Part shown: piece after piece, positions 8,491 through 16,110 of the stretch | Position numbering within the stretch: the stretch's first letter is position 1 | How the letters are laid out: every line of letters begins with the position of its first letter | NCBI RefSeq assembly: GCF_002362255.1 | Contig: NZ_LPVV01000010.1 | Location: forward strand, 84,781 to 148,780 | Direction: 5' to 3' | DNA: 64,000 nt | Source of the DNA: Microbacterium sp. SZ1 | Lineage (GTDB): Bacteria; Actinomycetota; Actinomycetes; Actinomycetales; Microbacteriaceae | The notes under the pieces: model-generated | Told to the model about the DNA's origin: nothing | Databases searched by the model: none | What the model saw: the letters and a program-made list of their open reading frames with translations, nothing else | Made by a program: the position numbers and the translations under genes

Positions 8491-9378
8491 CTACTCCTCG
8501 AAATAGCCGCCCTCGCCGGTCTCGCCGTCGTACCGGAAGACCCTGCCCTCTTCGAGCGTGATCTGGATGTCGTCACCGAGGGGCTGCTGAGCGAGCAGCT
8601 TCTCCTCGAGCATCGTCATCCGCTGCTCGTACTCGGCAGCGGTCTTCGCATCGACGCCCCAGATGGTCGCCACCTTCATGTCGGTGAGGAAGTACAGGAA
8701 CGCGGTGACCGCCGTGCGGTTGAACTCGGTGTCGGGGATGGTCTGCCACAGCGCGCCGGAGTCGCGGAGACGCTTGTACTCGTCTGCCTTCGCCTGCAGG
8801 AGGTCGGCGATCTCGGCCCCGGCCTCGGCGTCGGGATCGGTCCCTGGTTCGTCGGACGGATCGGACGGTGCAGCCGAAGGGAGCGGCGTGGGTGCCGAGA
8901 CGCCGGTCGGCTCGGCGACGGGAGTCTGCGCCCCGTTGACCAGCGCGCCGATGATAACGGCCACGCCCACGACGATCAGCGCGAGCAGACCACCGACCAG
9001 GCTGAGCACCAGACCGTTCGCCCGCGCGCTCGACGGCGCGACCGGCGGAGCGACGGACGAGATCGGGTACCCGCCGTTGGGCTGCGCAGTCCCGTACGGC
9101 GGCTGCTGCGGAGTCGCGTACGGGGGCTGCTGCGGAGTCGCGTACGGCGGCGGGGGAGTCGCGTGAGAGGGATGCTGCGGGGCGCCGTACTGCAGCGGTG
9201 GACCGAGTGGCGGCTGCTGCGGCATCCCGTACGGCCGGGTCGGCGACGGCTCGCCGTTCAGCGACGGTGCGAGGGGAACCGTGGGCGAGGCGTTCGCCTC
9301 CTGCCTGCCCGATCCGGGCGGAGGCGGCGGTACGACCTGCTCGCCCTGCACCTCGGCATCCTGCTCGTCGTGCGCCAT
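8491..9378 (-). CDS. Proline-rich single-pass membrane protein of unknown function
   Basis: The 295-residue protein has a long Pro/Gln/Tyr-rich N-terminal region (residues about 15-110) containing a tandem YATPQQPP repeat. One transmembrane helix (about residues 122-144) and a Pro/Ser/Asp linker follow, then a C-terminal domain of about 110 residues. The repeat is encoded by a 24-bp DNA unit at about 9093-9150. The topology, with a proline-rich cytoplasmic arm, one helix and an extracellular domain, is common in actinobacterial envelope proteins. I do not recognise the C-terminal domain. The start has AGGGGGAA in front of it. Confidence 0.65.
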   Translation of the reverse strand: MAHDEQDAEVQGEQVVPPPPPGSGRQEANASPTVPLAPSLNGEPSPTRPYGMPQQPPLGPPLQYGAPQHPSHATPPPPYATPQQPPYATPQQPPYGTAQPNGGYPISSVAPPVAPSSARANGLVLSLVGGLLALIVVGVAVIIGALVNGAQTPVAEPTGVSAPTPLPSAAPSDPSDEPGTDPDAEAGAEIADLLQAKADEYKRLRDSGALWQTIPDTEFNRTAVTAFLYFLTDMKVATIWGVDAKTAAEYEQRMTMLEEKLLAQQPLGDDIQITLEEGRVFRYDGETGEGGYFEE

Positions 9379-9453
9379 CGTGTTCCCCCTGATCTGCCGT
9401 GCCGGTCTTCGATCAGGCTATCCGCGTGCGCCGACCCCCGCGGCGCGAACGGA

Positions 9454-10257
9454 TCAGCTGACCGTGCCTGCGCGAGAAGCCGCGCCGTCGTCGTCGATGT
9501 GCAGAAGAGATGCCTGCGACTGCTCCTGCTGCAGCTGGAACTCGAACCGTGAGCGGTCGCCGCGGTGGTGCGCCACGAAGTACTCCATCGGGATGCCGTC
9601 GGCGCCCCGACTCACGCTGCGCAGCCGCAGCAGGGCCGAACCCGCGCTCACGCCGAGGTGCTGCGCCTGCTCGTGCGTCGCCACGGTCGCCTCGGCGGAG
9701 CGGACGCCGCTCGTCGCCACGATGCCGCTCGCAGCGAGCACGCGGTAGAGCGACGCCTCCGACAGGTCCACGCCGAGGGTCACCGCGCCGACGGCCTCCG
9801 GCATCCAGGTCGTGGAGAGCGACCACGGCTCTCCGTCCACGTGACGCAGACGCTCGAGCACCACGACGGGCGTGCCGGGGGCGACCTCGAGCGCGGTCGC
9901 GATCTCGTCGTCGGCGAGCGCCTGCTCGTGCCGGAGGACGTCGCTGTGCACGTGTCCGCCGCGGCGCTCCACGTCGTCGTACAGACCGACCAGCGTGTGC
10001 ACCAGGCTCTCGCTCGTGCGCGGGCGCGACACGAACGTGCCCTTGCCCTTGACCCGTTCGACGAGCCCCTCGTGCTCAAGCTGCGCGAGCGCCTGCCGCA
10101 CGACCGTGCGCGAGATGCCGTAGCGCTCGCACAGTCGATGCTCGCCGGGGAGCGGATCACCCGGCTGCAGCCCGTCACGCTCTATGCCCTCGATGATCAG
10201 CTGCCGCAGCTGGTCGTACATCGGCGCTGCGGAGTGCCGGTCGATCGAGTCCTCCAT
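9454..10257 (-). CDS. HutC-subfamily GntR regulator with UTRA domain
   Basis: The 267-residue protein has an N-terminal winged helix (residues about 10-75, LCERYGISRTVVRQALAQLE) and a C-terminal UTRA ligand-binding domain. It is the last gene of an rbsK-rbsD-regulator operon, one base after the rbsD stop. HutC-type proteins bind sites with four bases between GT and AC. The palindromes in the promoter of this operon (CCTGTAACGACAGG-type) have that spacing, so this is my preferred regulator for them. The effector is probably a sugar or sugar phosphate. Confidence 0.85.
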   Translation of the reverse strand: MEDSIDRHSAAPMYDQLRQLIIEGIERDGLQPGDPLPGEHRLCERYGISRTVVRQALAQLEHEGLVERVKGKGTFVSRPRTSESLVHTLVGLYDDVERRGGHVHSDVLRHEQALADDEIATALEVAPGTPVVVLERLRHVDGEPWSLSTTWMPEAVGAVTLGVDLSEASLYRVLAASGIVATSGVRSAEATVATHEQAQHLGVSAGSALLRLRSVSRGADGIPMEYFVAHHRGDRSRFEFQLQQEQSQASLLHIDDDGAASRAGTVS

Positions 10258-10258
10258 G

Positions 10259-10663
10259 TCAGTACGCCACCCCCGCGTGCAGGATCACGTTGGCGTACGG
10301 CGTGAACTCGCCCGACCGTACGAAGGCGCGAGCGTTCTGCGAGAGCGCCTTGAACTCGACGTGCGGGATGAGCTCGATCTCGAAATCCTGATCGGCGAAT
10401 CGCTCCCGCAGCGCCTCGAGCACCTCGGGACTCTTCTCGGCCACCTCGGCCGACACCGTCGCGCCCTCGACCACCAGCTCGGCGAGCACGGTGTCGAGCA
10501 CGTCCAAGAACGCCGGAGCGCCGGGACGGTAGGCGAGATCGATGCGCTCCGACCCGGTGGGGATCGGCAGCCCGGCATCGGTCACGACGATCAGGTCGGT
10601 GTGCCCTGTCTCGCTGATGACGCGGGAGAGGGCGGGGTTGATGGTCGTGGTGGTCTTGCGCAC
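10259..10663 (-). CDS. rbsD: D-ribose pyranase
   Basis: The 134-residue RbsD/FucU-family protein is the usual length. It has the expected catalytic histidine, His21 in ISETGHTDLIVVTDAG. RbsD converts beta-pyranose to beta-furanose forms so that ribokinase can use the sugar. The GTG start at 10661-10663 is preceded by GAGGAGC. It lies between rbsK and the HutC-type regulator gene, which supports a pentose or related furanose substrate. FucU-type mutarotases are close relatives, but the rbsK neighbour favours RbsD. Confidence 0.85.
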   Translation of the reverse strand: MRKTTTTINPALSRVISETGHTDLIVVTDAGLPIPTGSERIDLAYRPGAPAFLDVLDTVLAELVVEGATVSAEVAEKSPEVLEALRERFADQDFEIELIPHVEFKALSQNARAFVRSGEFTPYANVILHAGVAY

Positions 10664-10713
10664 GGTGCTCCTCGACTCGGTGTTCGACTCTGGACGACGG
10701 ATCGGATGCCGTG

Positions 10714-11664
10714 TCAGGCGGCTTCGCGGGTGGACAGGAACGCGTCGACCTCGGCACGCAGCGGCAGGCTCGGCGAGGCGCCCTGCTTCGTGACGGCGAG
10801 GGCTCCGGCGGCGGTGGCCAGGCGCACGGCATCCCACAGCGTGCTGCCGTTCGCGAGCGCGGCGCCGAGGTAGCCCGCGTACGCATCCCCCGCAGCGGTC
10901 GTGTCGACGGCCTCGACCGGGAACGGTGGGATGACGGTCGCCCCCTCGGCCGTGACCACGCATGATCCCTGACCCGCGAGGGTGATGACCGCTGCGCCCA
11001 CGCCCCGGTCGAGGAACCACCGGCCGGCCTCCTCGGCCGTGGCTGCGTCGACGACCTCGACGCCGCTCAGCAGCGACGCCTCCGTCTCGTTCGGGGTCAC
11101 GATGTCGATGTTGCGCCACACGTCGTCGGGCAGCGGAGCGGCGGGGGCCGGGTCGAGGATGACGGTCATGCCGTGCTCGCGTCCGCGCGCCGTGATGTGC
11201 GCGGTGAGGGCCGACGGGGTCTCGAGCTGGGTGAGCAGCACCGAGGTGGTCGGGGCGAGGGCAGTCAGTGCGTCGTCGATCTGCTCGGCGCTGAGCGCGG
11301 CGTTGGCGAGGGGCACCATGACGATGTCGTTCTGCGCCGAGGCGTCGACGCGGATGTGCGCGATGCCGGTCGGCCCGGGCACCGTGCGGAGATGCGCGAG
11401 GTCGACGCCCGCATCGCTCAGCCCGCTCACGACGAGGTCGTGGAAGAGGTCGTCCCCGACGCACCCGACGAAGCTCGTCCTGGCACCCGACCGACCGGCG
11501 GCGACGGCCTGGTTCGCGCCCTTGCCGCCGAGCATGAGCGTGAACTCGTCGCCGAGGATCGTCTCGCCGCGCGCGGGGAGCCTGGTGGAGAAGGTCGTCA
11601 CGTCGGCGGTGACGCTGCCGACGATGACCACGCCCGAACGATCGGCCGAAGTGGCGGGTGTCAT
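10714..11664 (-). CDS. rbsK: Ribokinase (PfkB family)
   Basis: The 316-residue PfkB-family kinase has the N-terminal substrate motif LGGKGANQA (residues 45-53) and the C-terminal anion-hole/catalytic motif VDTTAAGDAYAG, with Asp260 as the base. Together with the adjacent rbsD this supports phosphorylation of D-ribose or a similar furanose at C5. I start it at ATG 11662-11664, which follows CAGGAGC; an in-frame ATG at 11703 lacks a ribosome-binding site. It is the first gene of a three-gene operon and is divergent from the transaldolase-like gene. Confidence 0.87.
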   Translation of the reverse strand: MTPATSADRSGVVIVGSVTADVTTFSTRLPARGETILGDEFTLMLGGKGANQAVAAGRSGARTSFVGCVGDDLFHDLVVSGLSDAGVDLAHLRTVPGPTGIAHIRVDASAQNDIVMVPLANAALSAEQIDDALTALAPTTSVLLTQLETPSALTAHITARGREHGMTVILDPAPAAPLPDDVWRNIDIVTPNETEASLLSGVEVVDAATAEEAGRWFLDRGVGAAVITLAGQGSCVVTAEGATVIPPFPVEAVDTTAAGDAYAGYLGAALANGSTLWDAVRLATAAGALAVTKQGASPSLPLRAEVDAFLSTREAA

Positions 11665-11712
11665 GGGGCTCCTGATCGTCGTCGATCCGCGGTGCTTTGA
11701 CATCCCCCGCGG

Positions 11713-11753
11713 CTGTCATTACATTAGCCGAATCCGAACCTGTAACGACAGGT
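11713..11753. promoter_or_regulatory. Two palindromic operators in the rbsK / transaldolase divergent promoter
   Basis: ACCTGTAACGACAGGT (11738-11753) is a perfect inverted repeat, and CTGTCATTACAT (11713-11724) is a second, weaker copy 27 bases away. The same palindrome (CCTGTAATGACAGG) occurs at 29781 and 29804, and once as CTTGTTATTACAGG at 20452. Position and spacing suggest the HutC-type regulator encoded in the adjoining operon. Confidence 0.7.
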
Positions 11754-11770
11754 TGCGCGCAAGGAGATCC

Positions 11771-12433
11771 ATGACTGCGTCGTCCCCCCGCCTCTACGTC
11801 GACAGCGCCGATCTCGACCGGGTCTCATCGCTTCTCGCCACCGGCGTCGTGCACGGTGTGACGACGAACCCGACGATCCTCGAACGCGGCGGGCGCACCG
11901 CCGCGGAGATCCCCGATCTCTACGCGCGGTGGACCGAGGAGGGCGCCCGCGAGGTGTTCTTCCAGACCTGGGGCGGCGACACCGCGTCGTTCCTGCGCAA
12001 CGCCGACGGCATCCGCGCGCTCGGCGACCGGGTCGCCGTGAAGGTCCCTGCGACGCGCGACGGCTTCGCCGCGGCATCCGCCCTCGTCCGCGACGGTGCG
12101 ACGGTGCTCGTCACCGCCGTCTACTCCGTCGCGCAGGCGCTGACCTGTGCGAGCATCGGCGCCCAGTACATCGCCCCCTACCTCGGGCGGATGCGGGATG
12201 CCGGGCTCGACGGTGACGCCGTGATCGCCGAGATGCAGCAGATGTGCGCCGGCAGCCGATCGAACGTGCTCGCCGCCAGCCTGCGCTCACCCGACGACAT
12301 CACCGGTCTGCGGCTCGCCGGCGTGCCGTACTTCACCGCGGCGCCCGACGTGCTCGACGCGGTGCTGTACCACGAGGTGAGCGACAGCTCGGCGGCAGAG
12401 TTCGACGCGGCGATGGTGCGCCTCGGGGCCTGA
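11771..12433 (+). CDS. Small transaldolase / fructose-6-phosphate aldolase-family protein
   Basis: The 220-residue protein is the length of the FSA/TalC group. It has the Schiff-base lysine Lys91 in AVKVPAT and the N-terminal YVDSADLD and TTNPTILE motifs. The enzyme forms or cleaves dihydroxyacetone- or sedoheptulose-type sugar phosphates. The ATG follows a strong AAGGAG. Its promoter is shared with the divergent rbsK-rbsD operon and carries the same operators, linking it to pentose-phosphate interconversion of the sugar handled there. Transaldolase and aldolase activities cannot be separated by eye. Confidence 0.82.
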   Translation: MTASSPRLYVDSADLDRVSSLLATGVVHGVTTNPTILERGGRTAAEIPDLYARWTEEGAREVFFQTWGGDTASFLRNADGIRALGDRVAVKVPATRDGFAAASALVRDGATVLVTAVYSVAQALTCASIGAQYIAPYLGRMRDAGLDGDAVIAEMQQMCAGSRSNVLAASLRSPDDITGLRLAGVPYFTAAPDVLDAVLYHEVSDSSAAEFDAAMVRLGA

Positions 12434-12469
12434 GCTCGGATCGTCGCCGGCGCGGCCGCGGCCGCCCGG

Positions 12470-13147
12470 TCAGGCGGATGCCGCCTGGCGCAGCCACCGC
12501 TCGACACCCGCGATGTGGGCCGTCGCGAGCGATGTCGCGAGAGCGGGGTCGTGCTGCGCGATCGCATCGGCGATGGCCCGGTGCTCCGACAGGGTGCGCT
12601 CCGCTGCGCCCCCTTCGGTGAGGCCGCGCCAGATGCGCGCCCGAACCGTCTGGCTGCTGAGGTGCTCGATGAGGCTCGCGAGATAGGCGTTGCCGGACAT
12701 GGCCACGATCTCGCGGTGGAAGCGGATGTCGTGCTCCACCAGCTCCTCGATGCTCACAGTCGCGTCGATCGAGTCGACCTCCTCCTCGATCCGGGCGATC
12801 GCGTCGTCGGTGGCGAGGGAGGCGGCGAGCCCGGTGGCCTGCGATTCCAGCATCCGTCGCACCGCGAAGATCTCGAGCATCGAGTCGTCGTCGTGCATGT
12901 CGACGACGAAGGAGATGGCCTCCAGCAGCAGATGCGGTTCGAGACTCGTGACATAGGTGCCGTCGCCGCGGCGCACGTCCAGGACGCGGATGACCTCGAG
13001 CGCCTTCACGGCCTCGCGCATCGAGTTGCGCGACAGGCCGAGGCGCTCCGACAGCTCCTTCTCGGGCGGGAGGCGGTCGCCGGGAGCGAGCTCGCCGGAC
13101 ACGATCATCGCCTTGATCTTCTCGATCGCCTCGTCTGTCACGGCCAT
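12470..13147 (-). CDS. FadR-subfamily GntR regulator of the fucose locus
   Basis: The 225-residue protein has a winged helix (residues about 5-70, LPPEKELSERLGLSRNSMREAVKAL) and an FCD domain with metal ligands in EHDIRFHREI and SEHRAI. The ATG is six bases after TAGGAT with no Shine-Dalgarno, so it is probably leaderless. It is divergent from the lactonase gene. The 46-base gap contains CATCCGATGTCT, the same core as in the promoter of the L-fuconate dehydratase gene. It is therefore the likely local regulator, probably answering to a sugar acid, as many FCD proteins do. Confidence 0.85.
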   Translation of the reverse strand: MAVTDEAIEKIKAMIVSGELAPGDRLPPEKELSERLGLSRNSMREAVKALEVIRVLDVRRGDGTYVTSLEPHLLLEAISFVVDMHDDDSMLEIFAVRRMLESQATGLAASLATDDAIARIEEEVDSIDATVSIEELVEHDIRFHREIVAMSGNAYLASLIEHLSSQTVRARIWRGLTEGGAAERTLSEHRAIADAIAQHDPALATSLATAHIAGVERWLRQAASA

Positions 13148-13154
13148 GGCGTCA

Positions 13155-13187
13155 TCCTAGCGATTCATCCGATGTCTGAGGCAGGAT
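13155..13187. promoter_or_regulatory. Back-to-back leaderless promoters with a shared operator
   Basis: TAGGAT (bottom strand, 13155-13160) and CAGGAT (top strand, 13182-13187) each lie exactly six bases before the start codons of the two divergent genes. Between them CATCCGATGTCT (13166-13177) matches 12 bases of the operator in the L-fuconate dehydratase promoter at 16044-16066. Confidence 0.55.
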
Positions 13188-13193
13188 GGTCGC

Positions 13194-14162
13194 ATGCGCG
13201 TACTCGATTCGCACCTGCACCTGTGGGATCCCGAGATCCTGCACTACTCCTGGCTCGAGGGACCGCTCGCCTGGAGGTTCGCCGACACCGAGATCGACCA
13301 CGCGCGAATCCCCCGCGCGTCCACGGAGAACGCCGTGTTCGTGCAGGCGGGCACCGACGACGAGGACTTCCTCGCCGAGGTGCAGTGGGTGGCGAGCCTC
13401 GCACCCGCGATCGGCGTGACCGGCATCGTCGCCGGCGCCCGCCTCGACCGCGGCACCGACACGACCGCGCACCTCGAGGGACTCGAGACCGAGCCCCTCG
13501 TGGTCGGGGTGCGGCACATCCTGCAGGACGAGGCCGACGGGCTCGCCGTCTCCGCCGGATTCATCACCGGAGCCCGTGAGGTCGCGGCCCGCGGCTGGAC
13601 CTTCGACGCCTGCATCCGCGAGGCGCAGCTGCCCGAGATCTCGCGCCTCGCCGCAGCCGTGCCCGAGCTCAGGATCGTGCTCGACCACCTCGGCAAGCCC
13701 GCCGTCGGCACCGCGGACGCACCGGTGGGGCCGAGCCCCGAGTGGGTGCGCGACCTCGACGATCTCGCGCGGCATCCGCAGGTCTCGTGCAAGCTTTCCG
13801 GACTGCCAGCCGAAGCCGGCGGGGACTGGGCGGCCGAGCAGTTCGTGCCGTTCCTCGACGCCGCGGCCGACGCCTTCGGCGGGGACCGCCTGATGTGGGG
13901 GAGTGACTGGCCTGTGTCGGTCATCGGTCCGGCGGAAGAGGGCGACCCGCACGCGCCCGAAGACGGCTCGGCGACCTACCAGCCGCATGCGCGGAACCGC
14001 TGGGCGAAGACGGTGATCGACTGGGCTCAGGCGCGCGGACACGACCTCGACGCCCTGTTCTGGCGGAATGCCGAGGAGTTCTACGGCCTCGGCGAGCGGC
14101 GGTCGGAGGATGCCGACGAGTCGCCGCGCCGCGGAATCCTGGGCTGGCTGCGCGGGGAGTGA
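13194..14162 (+). CDS. Amidohydrolase-2 family lactonase, probable L-fucono-1,5-lactonase
   Basis: The 322-residue COG3618-type amidohydrolase has the metal-binding DSHLHLW (His7, His9), the central LDHLGKP and the C-terminal WGSDWP, whose Asp is catalytic. Members open sugar-acid lactones. With an aldose dehydrogenase, an L-fuconate dehydratase and the later enzymes all within 5 kb, the best reading is hydrolysis of L-fucono-lactone to L-fuconate. The C-terminal 30 residues are charged and poorly conserved in appearance. It has its own probable leaderless promoter and ends at the repeat cluster that starts at 14178. Confidence 0.82.
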   Translation: MRVLDSHLHLWDPEILHYSWLEGPLAWRFADTEIDHARIPRASTENAVFVQAGTDDEDFLAEVQWVASLAPAIGVTGIVAGARLDRGTDTTAHLEGLETEPLVVGVRHILQDEADGLAVSAGFITGAREVAARGWTFDACIREAQLPEISRLAAAVPELRIVLDHLGKPAVGTADAPVGPSPEWVRDLDDLARHPQVSCKLSGLPAEAGGDWAAEQFVPFLDAAADAFGGDRLMWGSDWPVSVIGPAEEGDPHAPEDGSATYQPHARNRWAKTVIDWAQARGHDLDALFWRNAEEFYGLGERRSEDADESPRRGILGWLRGE

Positions 14163-14177
14163 TCCGGGCGCCGTCGA

Positions 14178-14299
14178 GTTGGCACCTGCTGCGCCGTCGA
14201 GTTGGCACCTGCTGCGCCGTCGAGTCGGCACCTGCTGCGCCGTCGAGTTGGCACCTGCTGTCGGAATTCTGCGCGGATTCCGGCACGAGGTGCCAACTG
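14178..14299. repeat. 55-bp palindromic element with its left arm amplified fourfold
   Basis: The core unit at 14246-14299 has arms AGTTGGCACCT and AGGTGCCAACT around a GGAATTCTGCGCGGATTCC-like centre. Upstream, the left arm and flank (GTTGGCACCTGCTGC plus CGCCGTCGA) is repeated with a 23-bp period, starting at 14178, 14201, 14224 and 14247. Further copies of the whole element occur at 24303, 32521 and 32616. Here it lies between convergent genes. Confidence 0.8.
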
Positions 14300-14362
14300 G
14301 ACGGCGGGGGAGGCGGGGGGAGGCGGGGTGACCTGGGGGGTGATGACGGTCGCGCCGGGCGG

Positions 14363-15121
14363 TCAGCTGCCGGCGGGGCGGAGGCGCAGCCGCGCCATGC
14401 CGCCGTCGACCTCGATGAAGGTGCCCGTCGTCGAACCGGCGTCGGGCGAGACGAGATAGGCGACCGCGGCCGCGACCTCGCCCGGCGACACGAGGCGGCC
14501 GTGCGGCTGGCGCGCTTCGAGCGCCGCCCGCTCGGCCTCGGGGTCGGCCGCGGTGTCGAGCAGGCGCCCCACCCAGGGAGTGTCGGCGGTGCCGGGGTTC
14601 ACGGCATTCACGCGGATGCCCTCGCGCAGGTGGTCGGTCGCCATCGCGCGGGTGAGCGCCTCGACGGCTCCCTTCGACGCGCTGTACAGCGCCCGCTGCG
14701 GGAGGCCAGTGGTCGAGGCGATCGACGCCGTGTTGCAGACCGACGCGCTCGGCGACGTCCGCAACCACGGCAGTGCGGCCGCGGTGACGCGGGCGATGCC
14801 GGTGACGTTGATCGACAGCACGCGCGCCCACTCGTCGTCGTCGTTCGCGGTGATATCGCCCTGCGCGCCGATGCCGGCGTTGTTGACGACGATGTCGATG
14901 CGGCCGAAGCGCTCGCCGACCGCTGCCACCGCGGCGTCCACCGACGCCCGGTCGGAGACGTCGGCCGTGAACGCGGCGAACGCGGCATCCGCCCCCGAGA
15001 TGTCGCGGTCGAGCACCGCGATCTGCGCTCCGTCGGCGTGCAGCCGCGCGGCGATCGCGGCGCCGAGGCCCGAGGCCCCGCCCGTGACGATCGCGACGAG
15101 TCCGTCCAGTGCTCCGCTCAC
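14363..15121 (-). CDS. SDR-family dehydrogenase, probable 2-keto-3-deoxy-L-fuconate dehydrogenase
   Basis: The 252-residue classical short-chain dehydrogenase has the cofactor motif TGGASGLG (residues 13-20), NNAG (80-83) and the catalytic Ser133, Tyr146 and Lys150. The GTG start (15119-15121) has GGGAGG in front and overlaps the stop of the upstream hydrolase gene by four bases. Directly coupled to a diketo-acid hydrolase and opposite an L-fuconate dehydratase, it fits the NAD-dependent oxidation of 2-keto-3-deoxy-L-fuconate to the 2,4-diketo acid. The substrate is inferred from context only. Confidence 0.82.
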   Translation of the reverse strand: MSGALDGLVAIVTGGASGLGAAIAARLHADGAQIAVLDRDISGADAAFAAFTADVSDRASVDAAVAAVGERFGRIDIVVNNAGIGAQGDITANDDDEWARVLSINVTGIARVTAAALPWLRTSPSASVCNTASIASTTGLPQRALYSASKGAVEALTRAMATDHLREGIRVNAVNPGTADTPWVGRLLDTAADPEAERAALEARQPHGRLVSPGEVAAAVAYLVSPDAGSTTGTFIEVDGGMARLRLRPAGS

Positions 15122-15978
15122 TTCTGCGCCTCCCATGCCACGAACTCCTGGCGCTGATGCCCGAGTCCTTCGATCTCGATGTCGACGACGTCGCCCGCCG
15201 TCAGATAGGGGAACTTCCCGCCGAACGCGACGCCCTGCGGCGTGCCGGTGAGGATGAGGTCGCCGGGCTCGAGCGTGACGTACTGCGACAGGTGGTGCAC
15301 GATCGCGCGGACGTCGAAGATCATGTCGTTCGTGTTCGAGTCCTGCCGGGGCTCGCCGTTGACCCAGCTGCGCAGCCGCAGCGATCCGACCTCGACCTCG
15401 TCGGGGGTGACCAGCCACGGGCCGGTCGGGTTGAAGCCCGCGGCGATCTTGCCCTTCGACCACTGGCCGCCGGAGACCTCCATCTGGAACGCCCGCTCGG
15501 AGACGTCGTTCGCGACGACGTATCCCGCGATGTGCGCGTCGGCCTCCTCGGGTGAGTCGAGGTACGCCGCGCGTGCGCCGATCACGATGCCGAGCTCGAC
15601 CTCCCAGTCCGTCTTCTCGCTGCCGCGGGGAATGGTGACCGCGTCGTTCGGTCCGACCACGGTGTTCGGGGTCTTCAGGAACATGATCGGCACGGTGGGC
15701 GGCACGGCGCCCGACTCGCGGGCGTGGGCGGCGTAGTTCTGGCCGATGCAGATGACGGCGCTCGGGCGCGCGATGGGGGCGCCGATGCGCATCGACGCGG
15801 CGTCCTCGAGCTCGGGCAGGCCGCCGTCGGCGAGCGCGGCCTGCACCTGAGCCTGCACGTCACCGGCGAGGAATGCGCCGTCGACATCGGATGTCACGGC
15901 CCGCAGATCAAAATACCGATCACCGTCGACGAGGACGGGTATCTCGGCTCCGGGGGCGCCTAGGCGTGCGAACTTCAT
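15118..15978 (-). CDS. Fumarylacetoacetate hydrolase-family protein, probable 2,4-diketo-3-deoxy-L-fuconate hydrolase
   Basis: The 286-residue FAH-fold protein has the metal ligands in DWEVELGIVIG (two Glu) and VANDVSER (Asp), plus the C-terminal TGTPQGVAFG loop. FAH-fold hydrolases cut 1,3-diketo acids. In the oxidative L-fucose pathway this step yields pyruvate and L-lactate. The ATG follows AGGAGAG. The gene starts the SDR operon and is divergent from L-fuconate dehydratase. Its own coding sequence contains a perfect copy of the presumed operator at 15883-15895. A role on the rhamnose counterpart of the pathway is possible but less supported. Confidence 0.85.
   Translation of the reverse strand: MKFARLGAPGAEIPVLVDGDRYFDLRAVTSDVDGAFLAGDVQAQVQAALADGGLPELEDAASMRIGAPIARPSAVICIGQNYAAHARESGAVPPTVPIMFLKTPNTVVGPNDAVTIPRGSEKTDWEVELGIVIGARAAYLDSPEEADAHIAGYVVANDVSERAFQMEVSGGQWSKGKIAAGFNPTGPWLVTPDEVEVGSLRLRSWVNGEPRQDSNTNDMIFDVRAIVHHLSQYVTLEPGDLILTGTPQGVAFGGKFPYLTAGDVVDIEIEGLGHQRQEFVAWEAQK
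15883..15895. promoter_or_regulatory. Intragenic copy of the fucose-locus operator
   Basis: GACATCGGATGTC is a perfect 13-base palindrome centred on 15889, inside codons about 28-32 of the hydrolase gene. It is 166 bases from the matching operator centred on 16055. The spacing would allow a DNA loop or a roadblock. Confidence 0.45.
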
Positions 15979-16037
15979 GTCTCTCCTGCTCGGTCGGATC
16001 GTCGTCGGTCCGGACCACGTCGCGGTGGCCCGCCTCG

Positions 16038-16067
16038 TTGACAGTATAGACATCGGATGTTTACACT
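16038..16067 (+). promoter_or_regulatory. Sigma-A-type promoter with an operator in the spacer
   Basis: TTGACA (16038-16043) and TACACT (16062-16067) are 18 bases apart. The spacer and -10 box hold an imperfect palindrome from 16044 to 16066 (9 of 11 half-site positions pair) with the core GACATCGGATGTT. A repressor here would block RNA polymerase directly. The transcript runs to the GTG at 16111. Confidence 0.7.
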
Positions 16068-16110
16068 CCAAGGGATCTGCACGGACCCCTGCCGTGCCGG
16101 AGAGGAACCC

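Noticed and set aside
11665..11703. Longer ribokinase starting at 11703
   Set aside because: This would run over part of the operator region and has no ribosome-binding site, while CAGGAGC precedes the start at 11664.
14178..14299. Possible CRISPR or integron-type repeats
   Set aside because: The 23-bp period has no spacers, and the unit is the arm of a palindrome found elsewhere. There are no cas or integrase genes.
14246..14299. Binding site for the LacI protein at 18.3 kb, because TTGGCAC is shared with its operator
   Set aside because: The operator is TTGGCACGTGCCAA with adjoining half-sites. In the repeat the half-sites are about 30 bases apart and continue as CCTG, so the similarity is probably chance.
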